DNA of 27,748 nt from Candidatus Fonsibacter sp. (GTDB lineage Bacteria > Pseudomonadota > Alphaproteobacteria > Pelagibacterales > Pelagibacteraceae). This document shows, in pieces, positions 7,766 through 16,622 of this stretch. Each line of letters opens with the position of its first letter. Within the stretch, counting starts at the first letter, position 1. Position numbers and translations under genes: made by a program. The notes beneath the pieces were generated by a model. That model saw only the letters and a program-made list of their open reading frames with translations, did not search any database and was not told the origin of the DNA. Location of the stretch: contig SHWR01000008.1 in the NCBI GenBank assembly GCA_009693745.1, positions 1-27,748 on the forward strand, in the 5' to 3' direction.

Positions 7766-8690
7766 TTTTTTTTGTTAGTTTTAAAAAAACATCTTCTAAG
7801 TCAGCATCTTCTGTTAAAATATCTAAAATTTCAATATTTTTTTCTTTAACTTCAGATATGATTTCTTCAATTTTATTCTCATTTTTATTATAGGTAACGC
7901 TAATAAGGTCTGGTTTTGGATAATTAATTGTAAGACCGGACCTAAGTTTGTCTCCAATATTTTTAGGAACTTTCAACTTAAAAATTATTTTTTTAGTTAG
8001 TATATTGTTTAGTAAATTTTCAGTTTTATCTAATGCTATTAATTCACCATGGTGAATGATTGCAATTCGATCACATAATTGCTGGGCTTCTTGAAGATAG
8101 TGAGTTGTCAAAATAATAGTTACACCTAGTTTGTTAAGTTGCTGAATATTTTCTAAAAGCTGCTGTCTAAGATCTACATCAACACCAGCTGTAGGCTCAT
8201 CTAGGATTAGAACAGGAGGGCGGTGAACGAGCGCTTTTGCTACCAGCAATCTTCTCTTCATTCCCCCAGATAAACTTCGAGCATAAGAATCTGCTTTGTC
8301 TCTAAGCATTGTTATATCTAAAATTTTATCTGTGATTCTATCGCTTTCTTTTATTCCATACATTCCTGCTTGAATTTCGAGTAATTTTCTTGGAGAAAAG
8401 AATGGATCAAGATTTGTTTCTTGAGGGACTATTCCAATTGAACTTTTTACCTCTCTAGGATTTTTATCAATATCAAAATTCCATACCTTTACTGAGCCAG
8501 AAGATTTTACAACTGTTCCTGCAAGAATATTTATAAATGTAGATTTACCGGCACCATTCGGACCCAATAAACCAAATATTTCTCCTTTATTAACATTTAA
8601 ACTAATATTTTTTAAAGCATGGATTGTATTTTGTTTTGTCCTAAATTCTTTTGAAAGATTACTAATTTCTAGTGCTAAAAAATTTTCCAT
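7758..8690 (-). CDS. ABC-2 type transporter ATP-binding protein (YadG-like)
   Basis: Cytoplasmic ATPase of 310 residues. Walker A is GPNGAGKST near residue 43, the Q-loop GIVPQETNLD follows, the signature is SLSGGMKRR, Walker B is LILDEPTAGVD, and the switch histidine is in TTHYLQEAQ. The C-terminal 90 residues form the regulatory extension usual for ABC-2 exporters of the NodI/YadG/DrrA kind. The ATG lies 48 bases from the divergent polA start. The matching permease (YadH-like) is not next to it: the following gene is bioY. The permease may be elsewhere in the genome or the ATPase may be an orphan; the substrate cannot be named. Confidence 0.85.
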   Translation of the reverse strand: MENFLALEISNLSKEFRTKQNTIHALKNISLNVNKGEIFGLLGPNGAGKSTFINILAGTVVKSSGSVKVWNFDIDKNPREVKSSIGIVPQETNLDPFFSPRKLLEIQAGMYGIKESDRITDKILDITMLRDKADSYARSLSGGMKRRLLVAKALVHRPPVLILDEPTAGVDVDLRQQLLENIQQLNKLGVTIILTTHYLQEAQQLCDRIAIIHHGELIALDKTENLLNNILTKKIIFKLKVPKNIGDKLRSGLTINYPKPDLISVTYNKNENKIEEIISEVKEKNIEILDILTEDADLEDVFLKLTKKNV

Positions 8691-8738
8691 TAATATTATG
8701 TAATATAATTTTTGTATTTATAAGATAATATTTATTTA

Positions 8739-11534
8739 ATGACTAATTCTAAAAAAATAGACCTTCTTTACCTAATTGATGGCTCTGGTTATATTTTTAG
8801 AGCTTTTTATGCTCTTCCTCCACTTACAAGAAAAAGTGATGGAATGCCAGTAGGCGCTGTCAGCGGATTCTGTAATATGATTTATAAATTTCTAGAAGAT
8901 GCAAAATCAAAGAGTTATGATGAGAAACCAACCCACATAGCCGTTATATTTGATAGTGCTAGAAAGAATTTTAGAAATGATATTTATTCGGCGTATAAAG
9001 CGAATAGAACCGCAACACCAGAAGATTTAATACCTCAGTTTAGTTTTATACGTGAAGCTGTAAAAGCTTTTAATTTACCAAGCATAGAGATGGAAAATTA
9101 TGAAGCTGATGATTTGATAGCTACATACAAAAAGCAGGCTTTAAAAAAGAATATAAGAGTTAAGATTATTTCGTCAGACAAAGATTTGATGCAACTAATT
9201 GATGGCCAAACCACACTGTTTGATTCAATGAAAAATAAAGATATTGGTATTGAAGAAGTTAAAGAAAAATTTGGCGTAACTCCAGACAAAGTTATCGAAG
9301 TACAAGCATTAGCAGGGGACAGTTCAGACAATATACCTGGCGTTCCAAGCATAGGAGTTAAGACTGCCGCTGAATTAATTAATGAATTTGGTTCAGTAGA
9401 AAACTTATTAAAGAATGTAGATAAAATTAAACAACCAAAGCGAAGACAAGCGATTTCTGACAATAAAGAAAATGCACTCATTAGTAAAAAATTAGTAACT
9501 TTAAAAGATGACGTTCCTACAGTTGAAAAAATTGAAGATTTTAAAGTTAAGGACTTAGACAAAGAAAAGATTATTTCATTTTTAAAAAAAATGGAATTCA
9601 CAAGACTTTTACAAAGAATTGAAAAAGATTATGGAGCGCAGATAGATAAAGAAGATATTATTTTAGAGGAGAAAAAAGATAGTAATTTTACAAAGAAAAG
9701 TATTTCTAGAGAAAATTATAAAACGGTATTTAATTTATCAGAAATAGAAAAGATTTTAGAAGAGTCTGAAAAAAAAGGAATGTTAGTTGTTGATGTCGAA
9801 ACAAATTCTTTAAATATTAGACAGGCTGATTTAGTGGGTATTTCTCTATGCGTTAAAGAAGGCAATGCTTATTACATACCTTTAAATCATTCTAATAAAG
9901 AAGATAAACAGATTAAATCGCAGCTAGATACGGCGGCTGTTATAAAAAAGATTAAACCTTTTCTTGAGGATAAAAGTATAAAAAAAATTGGACACAATAT
10001 TAAGTATGATTTTGGAATATTAAAAAAATATGGAATTTATTTAAATCCCATAGAGGACACTATGTTAATGTCCTACGTATTAGACGCAGGAATAAATCGT
10101 CATGGTATGGATTTGCTTGCCGAGATTCATTTAAATCATAAAACTATTTCATTTAAAGATGTTGCTGGCATTGGAAAGTCGCAAGTTACTTTTGATAAGG
10201 TTCATATTGACAAGGCAACAGAGTATGCAGCTGAAGATGCTGATGTTACTTTAAGATTGTACAATTTTTTTAATAATAGAATCTTTAAAGAAGAAGTACT
10301 CAGGGTCTATGAAGAACTTGAAAAGCCAATGGTCCAAGTTTTGTCGCAGATGGAGGAAAATGGAATAAAAATCGATGAAAAAATTTTAAAAAATTTATCA
10401 TTAAAATTTGAGAAAGATTTAAAGGTTTTAGAAAAGAAAATTTATGAACTCGCAGGCGAGGAATTTAATATTGCATCCACTAAGCAACTTGGAGATATTC
10501 TTTATAAAAAGTTAAAAATCGTTGGCACAAAAAAAACAAAAAAAGGTAATTACGCAACAAATGTTAATATTTTAGAAGATTTAGCATTTCAAGGACATGA
10601 TTTGCCTAAAATTATTTTAAATTGGAGACAAAAAACTAAATTAAAAAATACTTATACGGATAGTCTGCAAGAATTTATCAATCCAAAAACTAAAAGAATT
10701 CATACCTCATTTTTGCTTGCCGCCACAAATACAGGTAGACTTGCATCAAGCGATCCTAATATTCAAAATATCCCAATTAAGTCTGCAGAAGGAAAAGAGA
10801 TACGTTCCGCATTTATAGCTGAAAAAAATAATCTACTAATTTCAGCAGATTATAGTCAAGTTGAAATGAGAATACTTGCACACATAGCTGATGTGAAAGA
10901 ACTTAAAAAAGGCTTTTTAAATTCTGAAGATATTCATAATATTACAGCAGCTCAAATCTTCGAGGTAAAACATAGAGAAATCAATGAAGAAATGAGGAGA
11001 AAGGCAAAAGCAATAAATTTTGGAATTATTTATGGAATTTCGTCATACGGTCTTGCTAAACAAATTTCAGTTTCTAATACTGAGGCAGAATCTTTTTTAA
11101 GATCTTATTTTAAGAAATTTCCTGAAATCAAAGATTATATGAACGAAACACTAAAGACTTGTAGAAAATATGGTTATGTAAAAACAATATTTGGACGAAA
11201 ATGTAATTTCCCAAATATTAATGATAAGAATCATACTCTAAGAACTTTTCAAGAAAGAGCATCTATTAATGCTCCAATACAAGGAACCGCGGCTGACCTT
11301 CTGAGATTTGCTATGATTAAAATAGATCAAAAAATTCAAGATCAAGATTTAAAATGTAAAATGCTTTTACAGATCCATGACGAGCTAGTATTTGAATCTT
11401 CTACTGAAAATATAAAAAAATCAAAAAGTGATATTGTCGAAATAATGTCAAAAGCATCAGAACCAGACTATAAATTTTCTATTCCTTTAAGCGTAGATAT
11501 TAAAGAAGGATTAAATTGGATTACGGCGCATTAA
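8739..11534 (+). CDS. polA: DNA polymerase I
   Basis: Replication and repair polymerase of 931 residues that removes RNA primers and fills gaps. All three domains are present. The 5'-3' exonuclease (about 1-290) opens with LLYLIDGSGYIFRAFYAL and has NYEADDLIA and GDSSDNIPGVPSIG. The 3'-5' exonuclease (about 330-515) keeps its metal-binding residues: Asp352 and Glu354 (VDVETNS), GHNIKYDFGI and YAAEDADVTL, so proofreading should be active. The polymerase domain shows motif A (SADYSQVEMRILAH), the O-helix (RRKAKAINFGIIYGISSYG) and motif C (LQIHDELVFE). Length is usual for a three-domain Pol I. It heads the long plus-strand run that continues into chvI 39 bases later. Confidence 0.97.
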   Translation: MTNSKKIDLLYLIDGSGYIFRAFYALPPLTRKSDGMPVGAVSGFCNMIYKFLEDAKSKSYDEKPTHIAVIFDSARKNFRNDIYSAYKANRTATPEDLIPQFSFIREAVKAFNLPSIEMENYEADDLIATYKKQALKKNIRVKIISSDKDLMQLIDGQTTLFDSMKNKDIGIEEVKEKFGVTPDKVIEVQALAGDSSDNIPGVPSIGVKTAAELINEFGSVENLLKNVDKIKQPKRRQAISDNKENALISKKLVTLKDDVPTVEKIEDFKVKDLDKEKIISFLKKMEFTRLLQRIEKDYGAQIDKEDIILEEKKDSNFTKKSISRENYKTVFNLSEIEKILEESEKKGMLVVDVETNSLNIRQADLVGISLCVKEGNAYYIPLNHSNKEDKQIKSQLDTAAVIKKIKPFLEDKSIKKIGHNIKYDFGILKKYGIYLNPIEDTMLMSYVLDAGINRHGMDLLAEIHLNHKTISFKDVAGIGKSQVTFDKVHIDKATEYAAEDADVTLRLYNFFNNRIFKEEVLRVYEELEKPMVQVLSQMEENGIKIDEKILKNLSLKFEKDLKVLEKKIYELAGEEFNIASTKQLGDILYKKLKIVGTKKTKKGNYATNVNILEDLAFQGHDLPKIILNWRQKTKLKNTYTDSLQEFINPKTKRIHTSFLLAATNTGRLASSDPNIQNIPIKSAEGKEIRSAFIAEKNNLLISADYSQVEMRILAHIADVKELKKGFLNSEDIHNITAAQIFEVKHREINEEMRRKAKAINFGIIYGISSYGLAKQISVSNTEAESFLRSYFKKFPEIKDYMNETLKTCRKYGYVKTIFGRKCNFPNINDKNHTLRTFQERASINAPIQGTAADLLRFAMIKIDQKIQDQDLKCKMLLQIHDELVFESSTENIKKSKSDIVEIMSKASEPDYKFSIPLSVDIKEGLNWITAH

Positions 11535-11573
11535 AACTTTTGATTATAAGAATATTATTATAAAATAATTTAT

Positions 11574-12275
11574 ATGAATAAAACAATCGCACTAGTTGAT
11601 GATGATAGAAATATTCTAACAAGCGTTTCAATGGCGCTTGAAAATGAGGGGTTTAAAGTTCAAACCTATCTTGATGGAGAAAGTGCATATATTGGAATGA
11701 CGCGCAATCCTCCTGATTTGGCTGTTATAGATTTAAAAATGCCAAAGATGAATGGTGAGGAGCTATTAGAAAAATTAAGAAAAAAATCTTCTATACCTAT
11801 AATTTTATTAACCTCTAAAGATGATGAAGTAGATGAATTGTTGGGGTTAAAACTTGGTGCTGATGATTATGTTAAAAAATCTGGGGGTTTTTCAGTTAAA
11901 GTATTAATAGAAAGAATTCGTGTTCAATTTAGAAAATTAGAACCCAAAAATGTAACACAACCAAAAAATATTTTAACTGTTGGAAGATTAACGTTAGACT
12001 CTGAACAATTAGAATGCGAGTGGGGAGGAAAAACTTTACCAGATAAATTAACTACGACTGAATTTAAGATTATTTATGAACTAGCAAAAAGACCAGGGGC
12101 TGTTAAAGAAAGAGCTTATCTAATGAATATTGCCTATAAACAGGATAATGACATTGAGGATAGAACTATTGATAGTCATGTTAAACGAATAAGAAAAAAA
12201 TTTAAAAAAATTGATCCAAAATTTTCAGCAATTGAGACAAGATATGGGAGTGGCTACCGCTGGAATGTTAGCTAG
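11574..12275 (+). CDS. chvI: Response regulator ChvI (OmpR/PhoB type)
   Basis: Transcriptional regulator of 233 residues with an N-terminal receiver and a C-terminal winged helix. The start TIALVDDDRNILTSVSMALE is almost diagnostic of ChvI. Asp53 (VIDLKMP) is the phospho-acceptor and Thr80 lies in LLTSKDDE. The winged-helix domain has LTTTEFKIIYELAKRPG and RTIDSHVKRIRKKF. In alphaproteobacteria ChvG/ChvI answers acidity and envelope stress; genome papers often call such genes ompR/envZ. One oddity: the normally conserved Lys-Pro of the receiver is replaced by Lys102-Ser-Gly-Gly, that is, the proline is lost and two residues are added. chvG follows after 5 bases. Confidence 0.88.
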   Translation: MNKTIALVDDDRNILTSVSMALENEGFKVQTYLDGESAYIGMTRNPPDLAVIDLKMPKMNGEELLEKLRKKSSIPIILLTSKDDEVDELLGLKLGADDYVKKSGGFSVKVLIERIRVQFRKLEPKNVTQPKNILTVGRLTLDSEQLECEWGGKTLPDKLTTTEFKIIYELAKRPGAVKERAYLMNIAYKQDNDIEDRTIDSHVKRIRKKFKKIDPKFSAIETRYGSGYRWNVS

Positions 12276-12280
12276 ATAGA

Positions 12281-13816
12281 ATGAAATCCTCAGTTAATTT
12301 AAAATCTTTATTAGCTAGATTTTTATTTATAAATTTGTTTTTTTTTTCAGTATTAACTCTGGCGACTTACTCATATCTTCAATCGATCGAACCTGACCTT
12401 GTTGGCAACAAGAAGATAGAACATTCCAAACTTATTAAGAATATTGTTTTGAATATGGAGTTGCAGAATATTCCTAATAAGAGAGAGAATCTTAAAAGCT
12501 TTTTAGCAAATTATAAATATTTATTACCTAATATTAACCAAATTAGAATTTATGATTTAAAGAAAGAAATTATAGTAGACACTCATTCCTTAGATCTAAA
12601 TACAAGACCATTTTATAAAGTGCCAGATGTTCAGGAAAAAAAATTGGCAACTGACAATATACCTGACACCTCCGATTTAACTTCTCGAGAAGAAGAAAAA
12701 TTATTTAATAAGATAATTAATGATAACTTAAATATATTAGGATCTGATAAAATATTAACTCTTACAAGAAAGATTAAAAATAATTTTATTGTTGTTAGCT
12801 TATCTTCTTTAACTTTAAATAATGAAAAAAAAGGTTTTATTGTTATAACAGAAGAAGCCAATGAAATTGAAAATGCGGTCACTGAAAGAAAAAACTTCGT
12901 TTTAAGGACAGCAGTAAGTGTTGCTGTAATTATATTAATTTTTTCAATATTTTTAAATGCAAATATTATTAAACCAATTAGAATTTTAGGACGTTATGCA
13001 TTTTCAGCAAGCTCCGATAATCCTGATAATAAAATTATTAATAGAATTAATTTAAGACAAGATGAGATTGGTAATTTATCTAGATCACTTTCGAGCATGA
13101 CCAATAATTTATACAAGCGTATTGAATTTGCTGAAAGGTTTGCATCTGATCTTACTCATGAGATTAGAAATCCATTAGCATCCTTAAAAGCAGCATCAGA
13201 ATTGTTACCTAGTGCAAAGGATTTAGAAAAAAAGAATAGGTTATTAGGAATCTTAAATGATGATGTTGCAAGGATCGAGAGATTAATAACCGATTATTCT
13301 AACATGTTAAAAGGAGAGGCATTAGAAGCTAGATTACAATTAACTAAATTTGATTTAATTAAACTTATAAAAACAGTTGCGGACGAATATCAAAAAGTTA
13401 TTGATAATACGAAAAAAAATATTTCAATAGTAATTAATAATTTAATAAATAAAAAAACTTTTGTTGTTGGTTTTGAAAGTAGAATAGAGCAAGTTGTCTC
13501 AAATATATTAGAAAATTCTATCTCGTTTAGTCCAGAAAAAAGTACCCTAAGAATAAAAATTGAAAGAATAAATAATAATGTAAAAATAATTATCACTGAT
13601 GAAGGTCCAGGATTTAATGAAAGTAATATCGGAAAAGTTTTTGAAAGATTTTATAGTAATAGACCAAAAGAAATGTTCGGTCTTCACTCTGGGTTAGGAT
13701 TAAATATAGTTAAAAATATAGTTGAATCTCACAAAGGACACATTAAAGCGTATAATTTAAAAGAAGAAGGAAAAAAAGGAGCGGTAGTAGAGATTGATTT
13801 GCCAATAGCAGATTAA
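12281..13816 (+). CDS. chvG: Sensor histidine kinase ChvG
   Basis: Membrane sensor kinase of 511 residues, partner of ChvI. A first transmembrane helix lies at about 13-32, a periplasmic domain of about 175 residues follows, and a second helix (about 208-228) leads into a HAMP linker (IIKPIRILGRY ... LRQDEIGNLSRSLSSM). The H-box SDLTHEIRNPLAS holds His293, and the ATPase domain has NILENSISFSP, DEGPGF and GLGLNIV. The kinase core is intact. It lies 5 bases after chvI. The next gene is ahcY after only 53 bases, whereas hprK, manX and HPr genes usually follow chvG in rhizobia and relatives. Confidence 0.88.
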   Translation: MKSSVNLKSLLARFLFINLFFFSVLTLATYSYLQSIEPDLVGNKKIEHSKLIKNIVLNMELQNIPNKRENLKSFLANYKYLLPNINQIRIYDLKKEIIVDTHSLDLNTRPFYKVPDVQEKKLATDNIPDTSDLTSREEEKLFNKIINDNLNILGSDKILTLTRKIKNNFIVVSLSSLTLNNEKKGFIVITEEANEIENAVTERKNFVLRTAVSVAVIILIFSIFLNANIIKPIRILGRYAFSASSDNPDNKIINRINLRQDEIGNLSRSLSSMTNNLYKRIEFAERFASDLTHEIRNPLASLKAASELLPSAKDLEKKNRLLGILNDDVARIERLITDYSNMLKGEALEARLQLTKFDLIKLIKTVADEYQKVIDNTKKNISIVINNLINKKTFVVGFESRIEQVVSNILENSISFSPEKSTLRIKIERINNNVKIIITDEGPGFNESNIGKVFERFYSNRPKEMFGLHSGLGLNIVKNIVESHKGHIKAYNLKEEGKKGAVVEIDLPIAD

Positions 13817-13869
13817 AAACCATAAATAAAATTGATATACTTAAGTTTTATTGTTAATTAACTTTTCAA

Positions 13870-15159
13870 ATGATCCAAGATTTTAAAGTAAAAGATTTAA
13901 AACTAGCAGAATTTGGTAATAAGGAAATTTCTTTAGCCGAAACTGAAATGCCAGGGTTAATGGCCATTAGAAGTGAATATCAGTCTAGCAAACCTTTAAA
14001 AGGTGCAAGAATAATTGGATGTCTTCACATGACAATTCAAACTGCAGTTTTAATAGAAACATTAGTAGCTCTTGGGGCTGATGTTAGATGGTCTTCTTGT
14101 AATATATTTTCAACACAAGACCACGCAGCGGCTGCAATTGCGGCAAAAGGAATACCAGTATTTGCATGGAAGGGTGAGACAGAGGAAGAATATTGGTGGT
14201 GCATTGAACAAACAATTAACGGAAAAAAAGATTGGAAACCAAATCTTTTATTAGACGATGGCGGAGATCTAACAATGTTAATTCATGATAAGTATAAAGA
14301 TTTATTAAAAAATATTAAGGGAGTTTCAGAGGAGACTACTACTGGAGTTAAAGCTTTAAAAAAATTAGAAAAAGATAATAAATTATTAATCCCAGCAATT
14401 AACGTAAATGATTCAGTAACAAAATCTAAATTTGATAATTTATATGGTTGCAGAGAAAGTTTAGTAGATTCAATTAGAAGAGCAACTGATGTTATGATAT
14501 CTGGGAAGATTGCAATAGTTGCTGGGTTTGGAGACGTTGGAAAAGGTAGTGCAGTATCACTTAGACAAAACGGTGCGCGAGTTTTAGTTACCGAAACAGA
14601 TCCAATTTGTGCATTACAGGCAGCTATGGAAGGCTATGAAGTTGTGCTGATGGATGAGGTTATTTCTTCAGCAGATATTGTTGTTACAGCTACAGGAAAC
14701 AAAGACATTGTTACTATTGAGCATATGAGACAAATGAAAGATAGAGCAATTCTTTGTAATATTGGACACTTTGATAATGAAATTCAGGTGAGTGCATTAA
14801 AAAATTATAAATGGAATGAAATAAAACCACAAGTTCATGAAATTGAATTTCCAGGGAAAAAAAGAATTATTTTATTAGCAGAAGGAAGATTAGTAAATCT
14901 TGGTTGTGCAACAGGACATCCTAGTTTTGTTATGAGTGCCTCTTTTACAAACCAAGTAATTGCACAAATAGAATTATGGAATAGTAATGGAAAATATCAA
15001 AATAAAGTCTATGTTTTGCCAAAACATCTTGATGAAAAAGTTGCCATGTTACATCTTGCAAAAGTTGGTGCAAAACTTACTAAATTAAGCAAAGAACAAG
15101 CTGACTATATTAGTGTTCCTGAAAAAGGACCTTTTAAACCAGATACTTATCGTTATTAA
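13870..15159 (+). CDS. ahcY: S-adenosylhomocysteine hydrolase
   Basis: Cytoplasmic NAD-dependent enzyme of 429 residues that splits S-adenosylhomocysteine into adenosine and homocysteine, clearing the by-product of methyl transfer. Visible signatures are ARIIGCLHMTIQTAVLIETL, SSCNIFSTQDHAAAAIA, the NAD-binding loop VAGFGDVGKGSA, LVNLGCATGHPSFVMS and the C-terminal KPDTYRY that reaches into the neighbouring subunit. Length is normal. The leader after chvG is only 53 bases and AT-rich; I see no SAH-riboswitch-like structure in it. tsaE begins 10 bases downstream. Confidence 0.96.
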   Translation: MIQDFKVKDLKLAEFGNKEISLAETEMPGLMAIRSEYQSSKPLKGARIIGCLHMTIQTAVLIETLVALGADVRWSSCNIFSTQDHAAAAIAAKGIPVFAWKGETEEEYWWCIEQTINGKKDWKPNLLLDDGGDLTMLIHDKYKDLLKNIKGVSEETTTGVKALKKLEKDNKLLIPAINVNDSVTKSKFDNLYGCRESLVDSIRRATDVMISGKIAIVAGFGDVGKGSAVSLRQNGARVLVTETDPICALQAAMEGYEVVLMDEVISSADIVVTATGNKDIVTIEHMRQMKDRAILCNIGHFDNEIQVSALKNYKWNEIKPQVHEIEFPGKKRIILLAEGRLVNLGCATGHPSFVMSASFTNQVIAQIELWNSNGKYQNKVYVLPKHLDEKVAMLHLAKVGAKLTKLSKEQADYISVPEKGPFKPDTYRY

Positions 15160-15169
15160 TTTCAATTGA

Positions 15170-15625
15170 ATGGAATTAAAATCTTTAGATTCCACAAAAA
15201 AAACCGCTGAAATTGTTGCAAATAATCTAAAACTAAACGATTTTATATTGCTTAGTGGAAATTTAGGTGCAGGCAAGACAACATTTACCAGATTTTTAAT
15301 ACATTATTTACAGCAAAAAAATAAATGTCCTTTAGAAGAAATAGTAAGTCCTACTTTCAATATAGTTCAATATTATGATTTGGGAAAAAACATTAAAGTT
15401 GCTCATTATGATTTTTATAGATTAAAGAAAGAAAAAGAAATTTTAAATATAGGATTATTCGATACAGCAAAAGACTTTATTAATATTATTGAGTGGCCTG
15501 AAATTGCCATGAATTCATTACATGAGTTTTTACAAATTAAATTTACTTATGATTCTAGTAAAGATCTTAGATTTTTAGAGTTTAATGGGCAAGGAAAGTG
15601 GGCAGGCTTTAGTATTGATGATTAA
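15170..15625 (+). CDS. tsaE: tRNA threonylcarbamoyladenosine synthesis ATPase TsaE
   Basis: Small ATPase of 151 residues (old name YjeE) that works with TsaB and TsaD to put the t6A modification on tRNAs that read ANN codons. Walker A is GNLGAGKTT at residues 30-38; the family motifs SPTFNIVQYYDL and HYDFYRLK follow, and IIEWPE marks the Walker B-like end. The gene overlaps the following kinase gene by 8 bases if that gene starts at 15618. The tsaE plus amgK-like pairing is a known alphaproteobacterial arrangement. Confidence 0.93.
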   Translation: MELKSLDSTKKTAEIVANNLKLNDFILLSGNLGAGKTTFTRFLIHYLQQKNKCPLEEIVSPTFNIVQYYDLGKNIKVAHYDFYRLKKEKEILNIGLFDTAKDFINIIEWPEIAMNSLHEFLQIKFTYDSSKDLRFLEFNGQGKWAGFSIDD

Positions 15626-16622
15626 TAAGAATAGATTAGAAATAATAAAAATTTTTCTTAAAAAAAATTTTATAGAAAATTATAGAATAAAAGAAATAAA
15701 AGGAGACGCTTCTTTTAGAAAATATTTTAGAATTTATCAAAAAAATAAACCTTACATTCTTGCCTCTGCAGAGAAAGAAAAAAATTCAAACATTCTAAAT
15801 TACGTTTTAATTAATAGATTTTTAAATAAACAAGGGATTAATTCGCCGAAAGTAATAGATTATAATTATAAAGATGGGTTAGCTTTATTAGAAGATTTTG
15901 GTGACAAAACATATCTTTATTTAATAAAAAAAGCTAAAAATAAATTTAATATTTATAAATTATTAATTAAATATTTAATTCAATTACAAAGAATAAATTT
16001 TAAAGAAAATATATTTCGATTTAAACAATATAATTTTAGAGTCTTAAAAAAAGAAATAGATTTATTTTTTATTTGGTACTTGCCTTATATACTTAGGATA
16101 AGGAATAATTTTAAAATAAAAAAATTAAGGAAATTATTACTATTAACTTTAAAGAATAGTTTTATTAAGAATAATTATTTTGTTCATAGAGACTTCCATA
16201 TTTCTAACCTTATGCAATATAGAGTCGGATCAAAAAATAAAATTGGTATTATTGACTCGCAGGATGCTTTAATTGGCTCAAGAGCTTATGATATTATTTC
16301 TTTAATAGATGACGTCAGGATTAAAACTAGTCCTGATTTAAAGCAGAAATTATTGAATTATTATTTATTTTTAGCAAAGAAAGAAAAAAATTTTAACATT
16401 ACACAATTTAAGAAAGAATTTTCTATTTTGTCGGTGCAAAGAGCCATGAAGATTATTGGAATATTTTCAAGGCTTTTTAAAAGAGATGGTAAGAATAGAT
16501 ATTTAAAATTAATCCCTTACACTTGGATAATACTTAATAAAAGGTTAGAAGATCCAATATTTAAAGAGGTAAAAGTTATTATTAATCAGGAAATCAAATT
16601 AAGATCTAAGAATGTTCATTGA
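15618..16622 (+). CDS. Aminoglycoside-phosphotransferase-like kinase, AmgK family
   Basis: Kinase of about 334 residues with the phosphotransferase fold. The N-terminal GDASFRKYFRI is typical of the AmgK group (sugar-1-kinases for N-acetylmuramate and N-acetylglucosamine in peptidoglycan recycling). The catalytic loop is FVHRDFHISNLM, and IGIIDSQDALIG holds the metal-binding Asp. I choose ATG 15618, which overlaps the tsaE stop by 8 bases; the frame extends to ATG 15585, but the extra residues are not family-like. AmgK normally works with the nucleotidyltransferase MurU, often the next gene; here lysK follows with an 11-base overlap and no murU is seen. The family is well supported; the substrate is inferred. 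Confidence 0.8.
   Translation: MINKNRLEIIKIFLKKNFIENYRIKEIKGDASFRKYFRIYQKNKPYILASAEKEKNSNILNYVLINRFLNKQGINSPKVIDYNYKDGLALLEDFGDKTYLYLIKKAKNKFNIYKLLIKYLIQLQRINFKENIFRFKQYNFRVLKKEIDLFFIWYLPYILRIRNNFKIKKLRKLLLLTLKNSFIKNNYFVHRDFHISNLMQYRVGSKNKIGIIDSQDALIGSRAYDIISLIDDVRIKTSPDLKQKLLNYYLFLAKKEKNFNITQFKKEFSILSVQRAMKIIGIFSRLFKRDGKNRYLKLIPYTWIILNKRLEDPIFKEVKVIINQEIKLRSKNVH

Noticed and set aside
7193..8690. BioY plus ABC ATPase as a complete ECF biotin importer
   Set aside because: The ATPase has ABC-2 exporter features and a C-terminal extension, and no EcfT/BioN gene is present.
9098..9601. Open frame of 167 codons on the minus strand inside polA
   Set aside because: It lies wholly antisense to the conserved 5' exonuclease region of polA, is Ser/Phe/Leu-rich as expected from reversed AT-rich coding sequence, and resembles nothing.
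13817..13869. SAH-responsive riboswitch before ahcY
   Set aside because: The leader has only 53 AT-rich bases and no visible stem of useful length.
15585..15617. AmgK-like kinase starting at ATG 15585
   Set aside because: The 11 extra residues overlap tsaE coding sequence and lack family similarity; ATG 15618 gives the usual short overlap.
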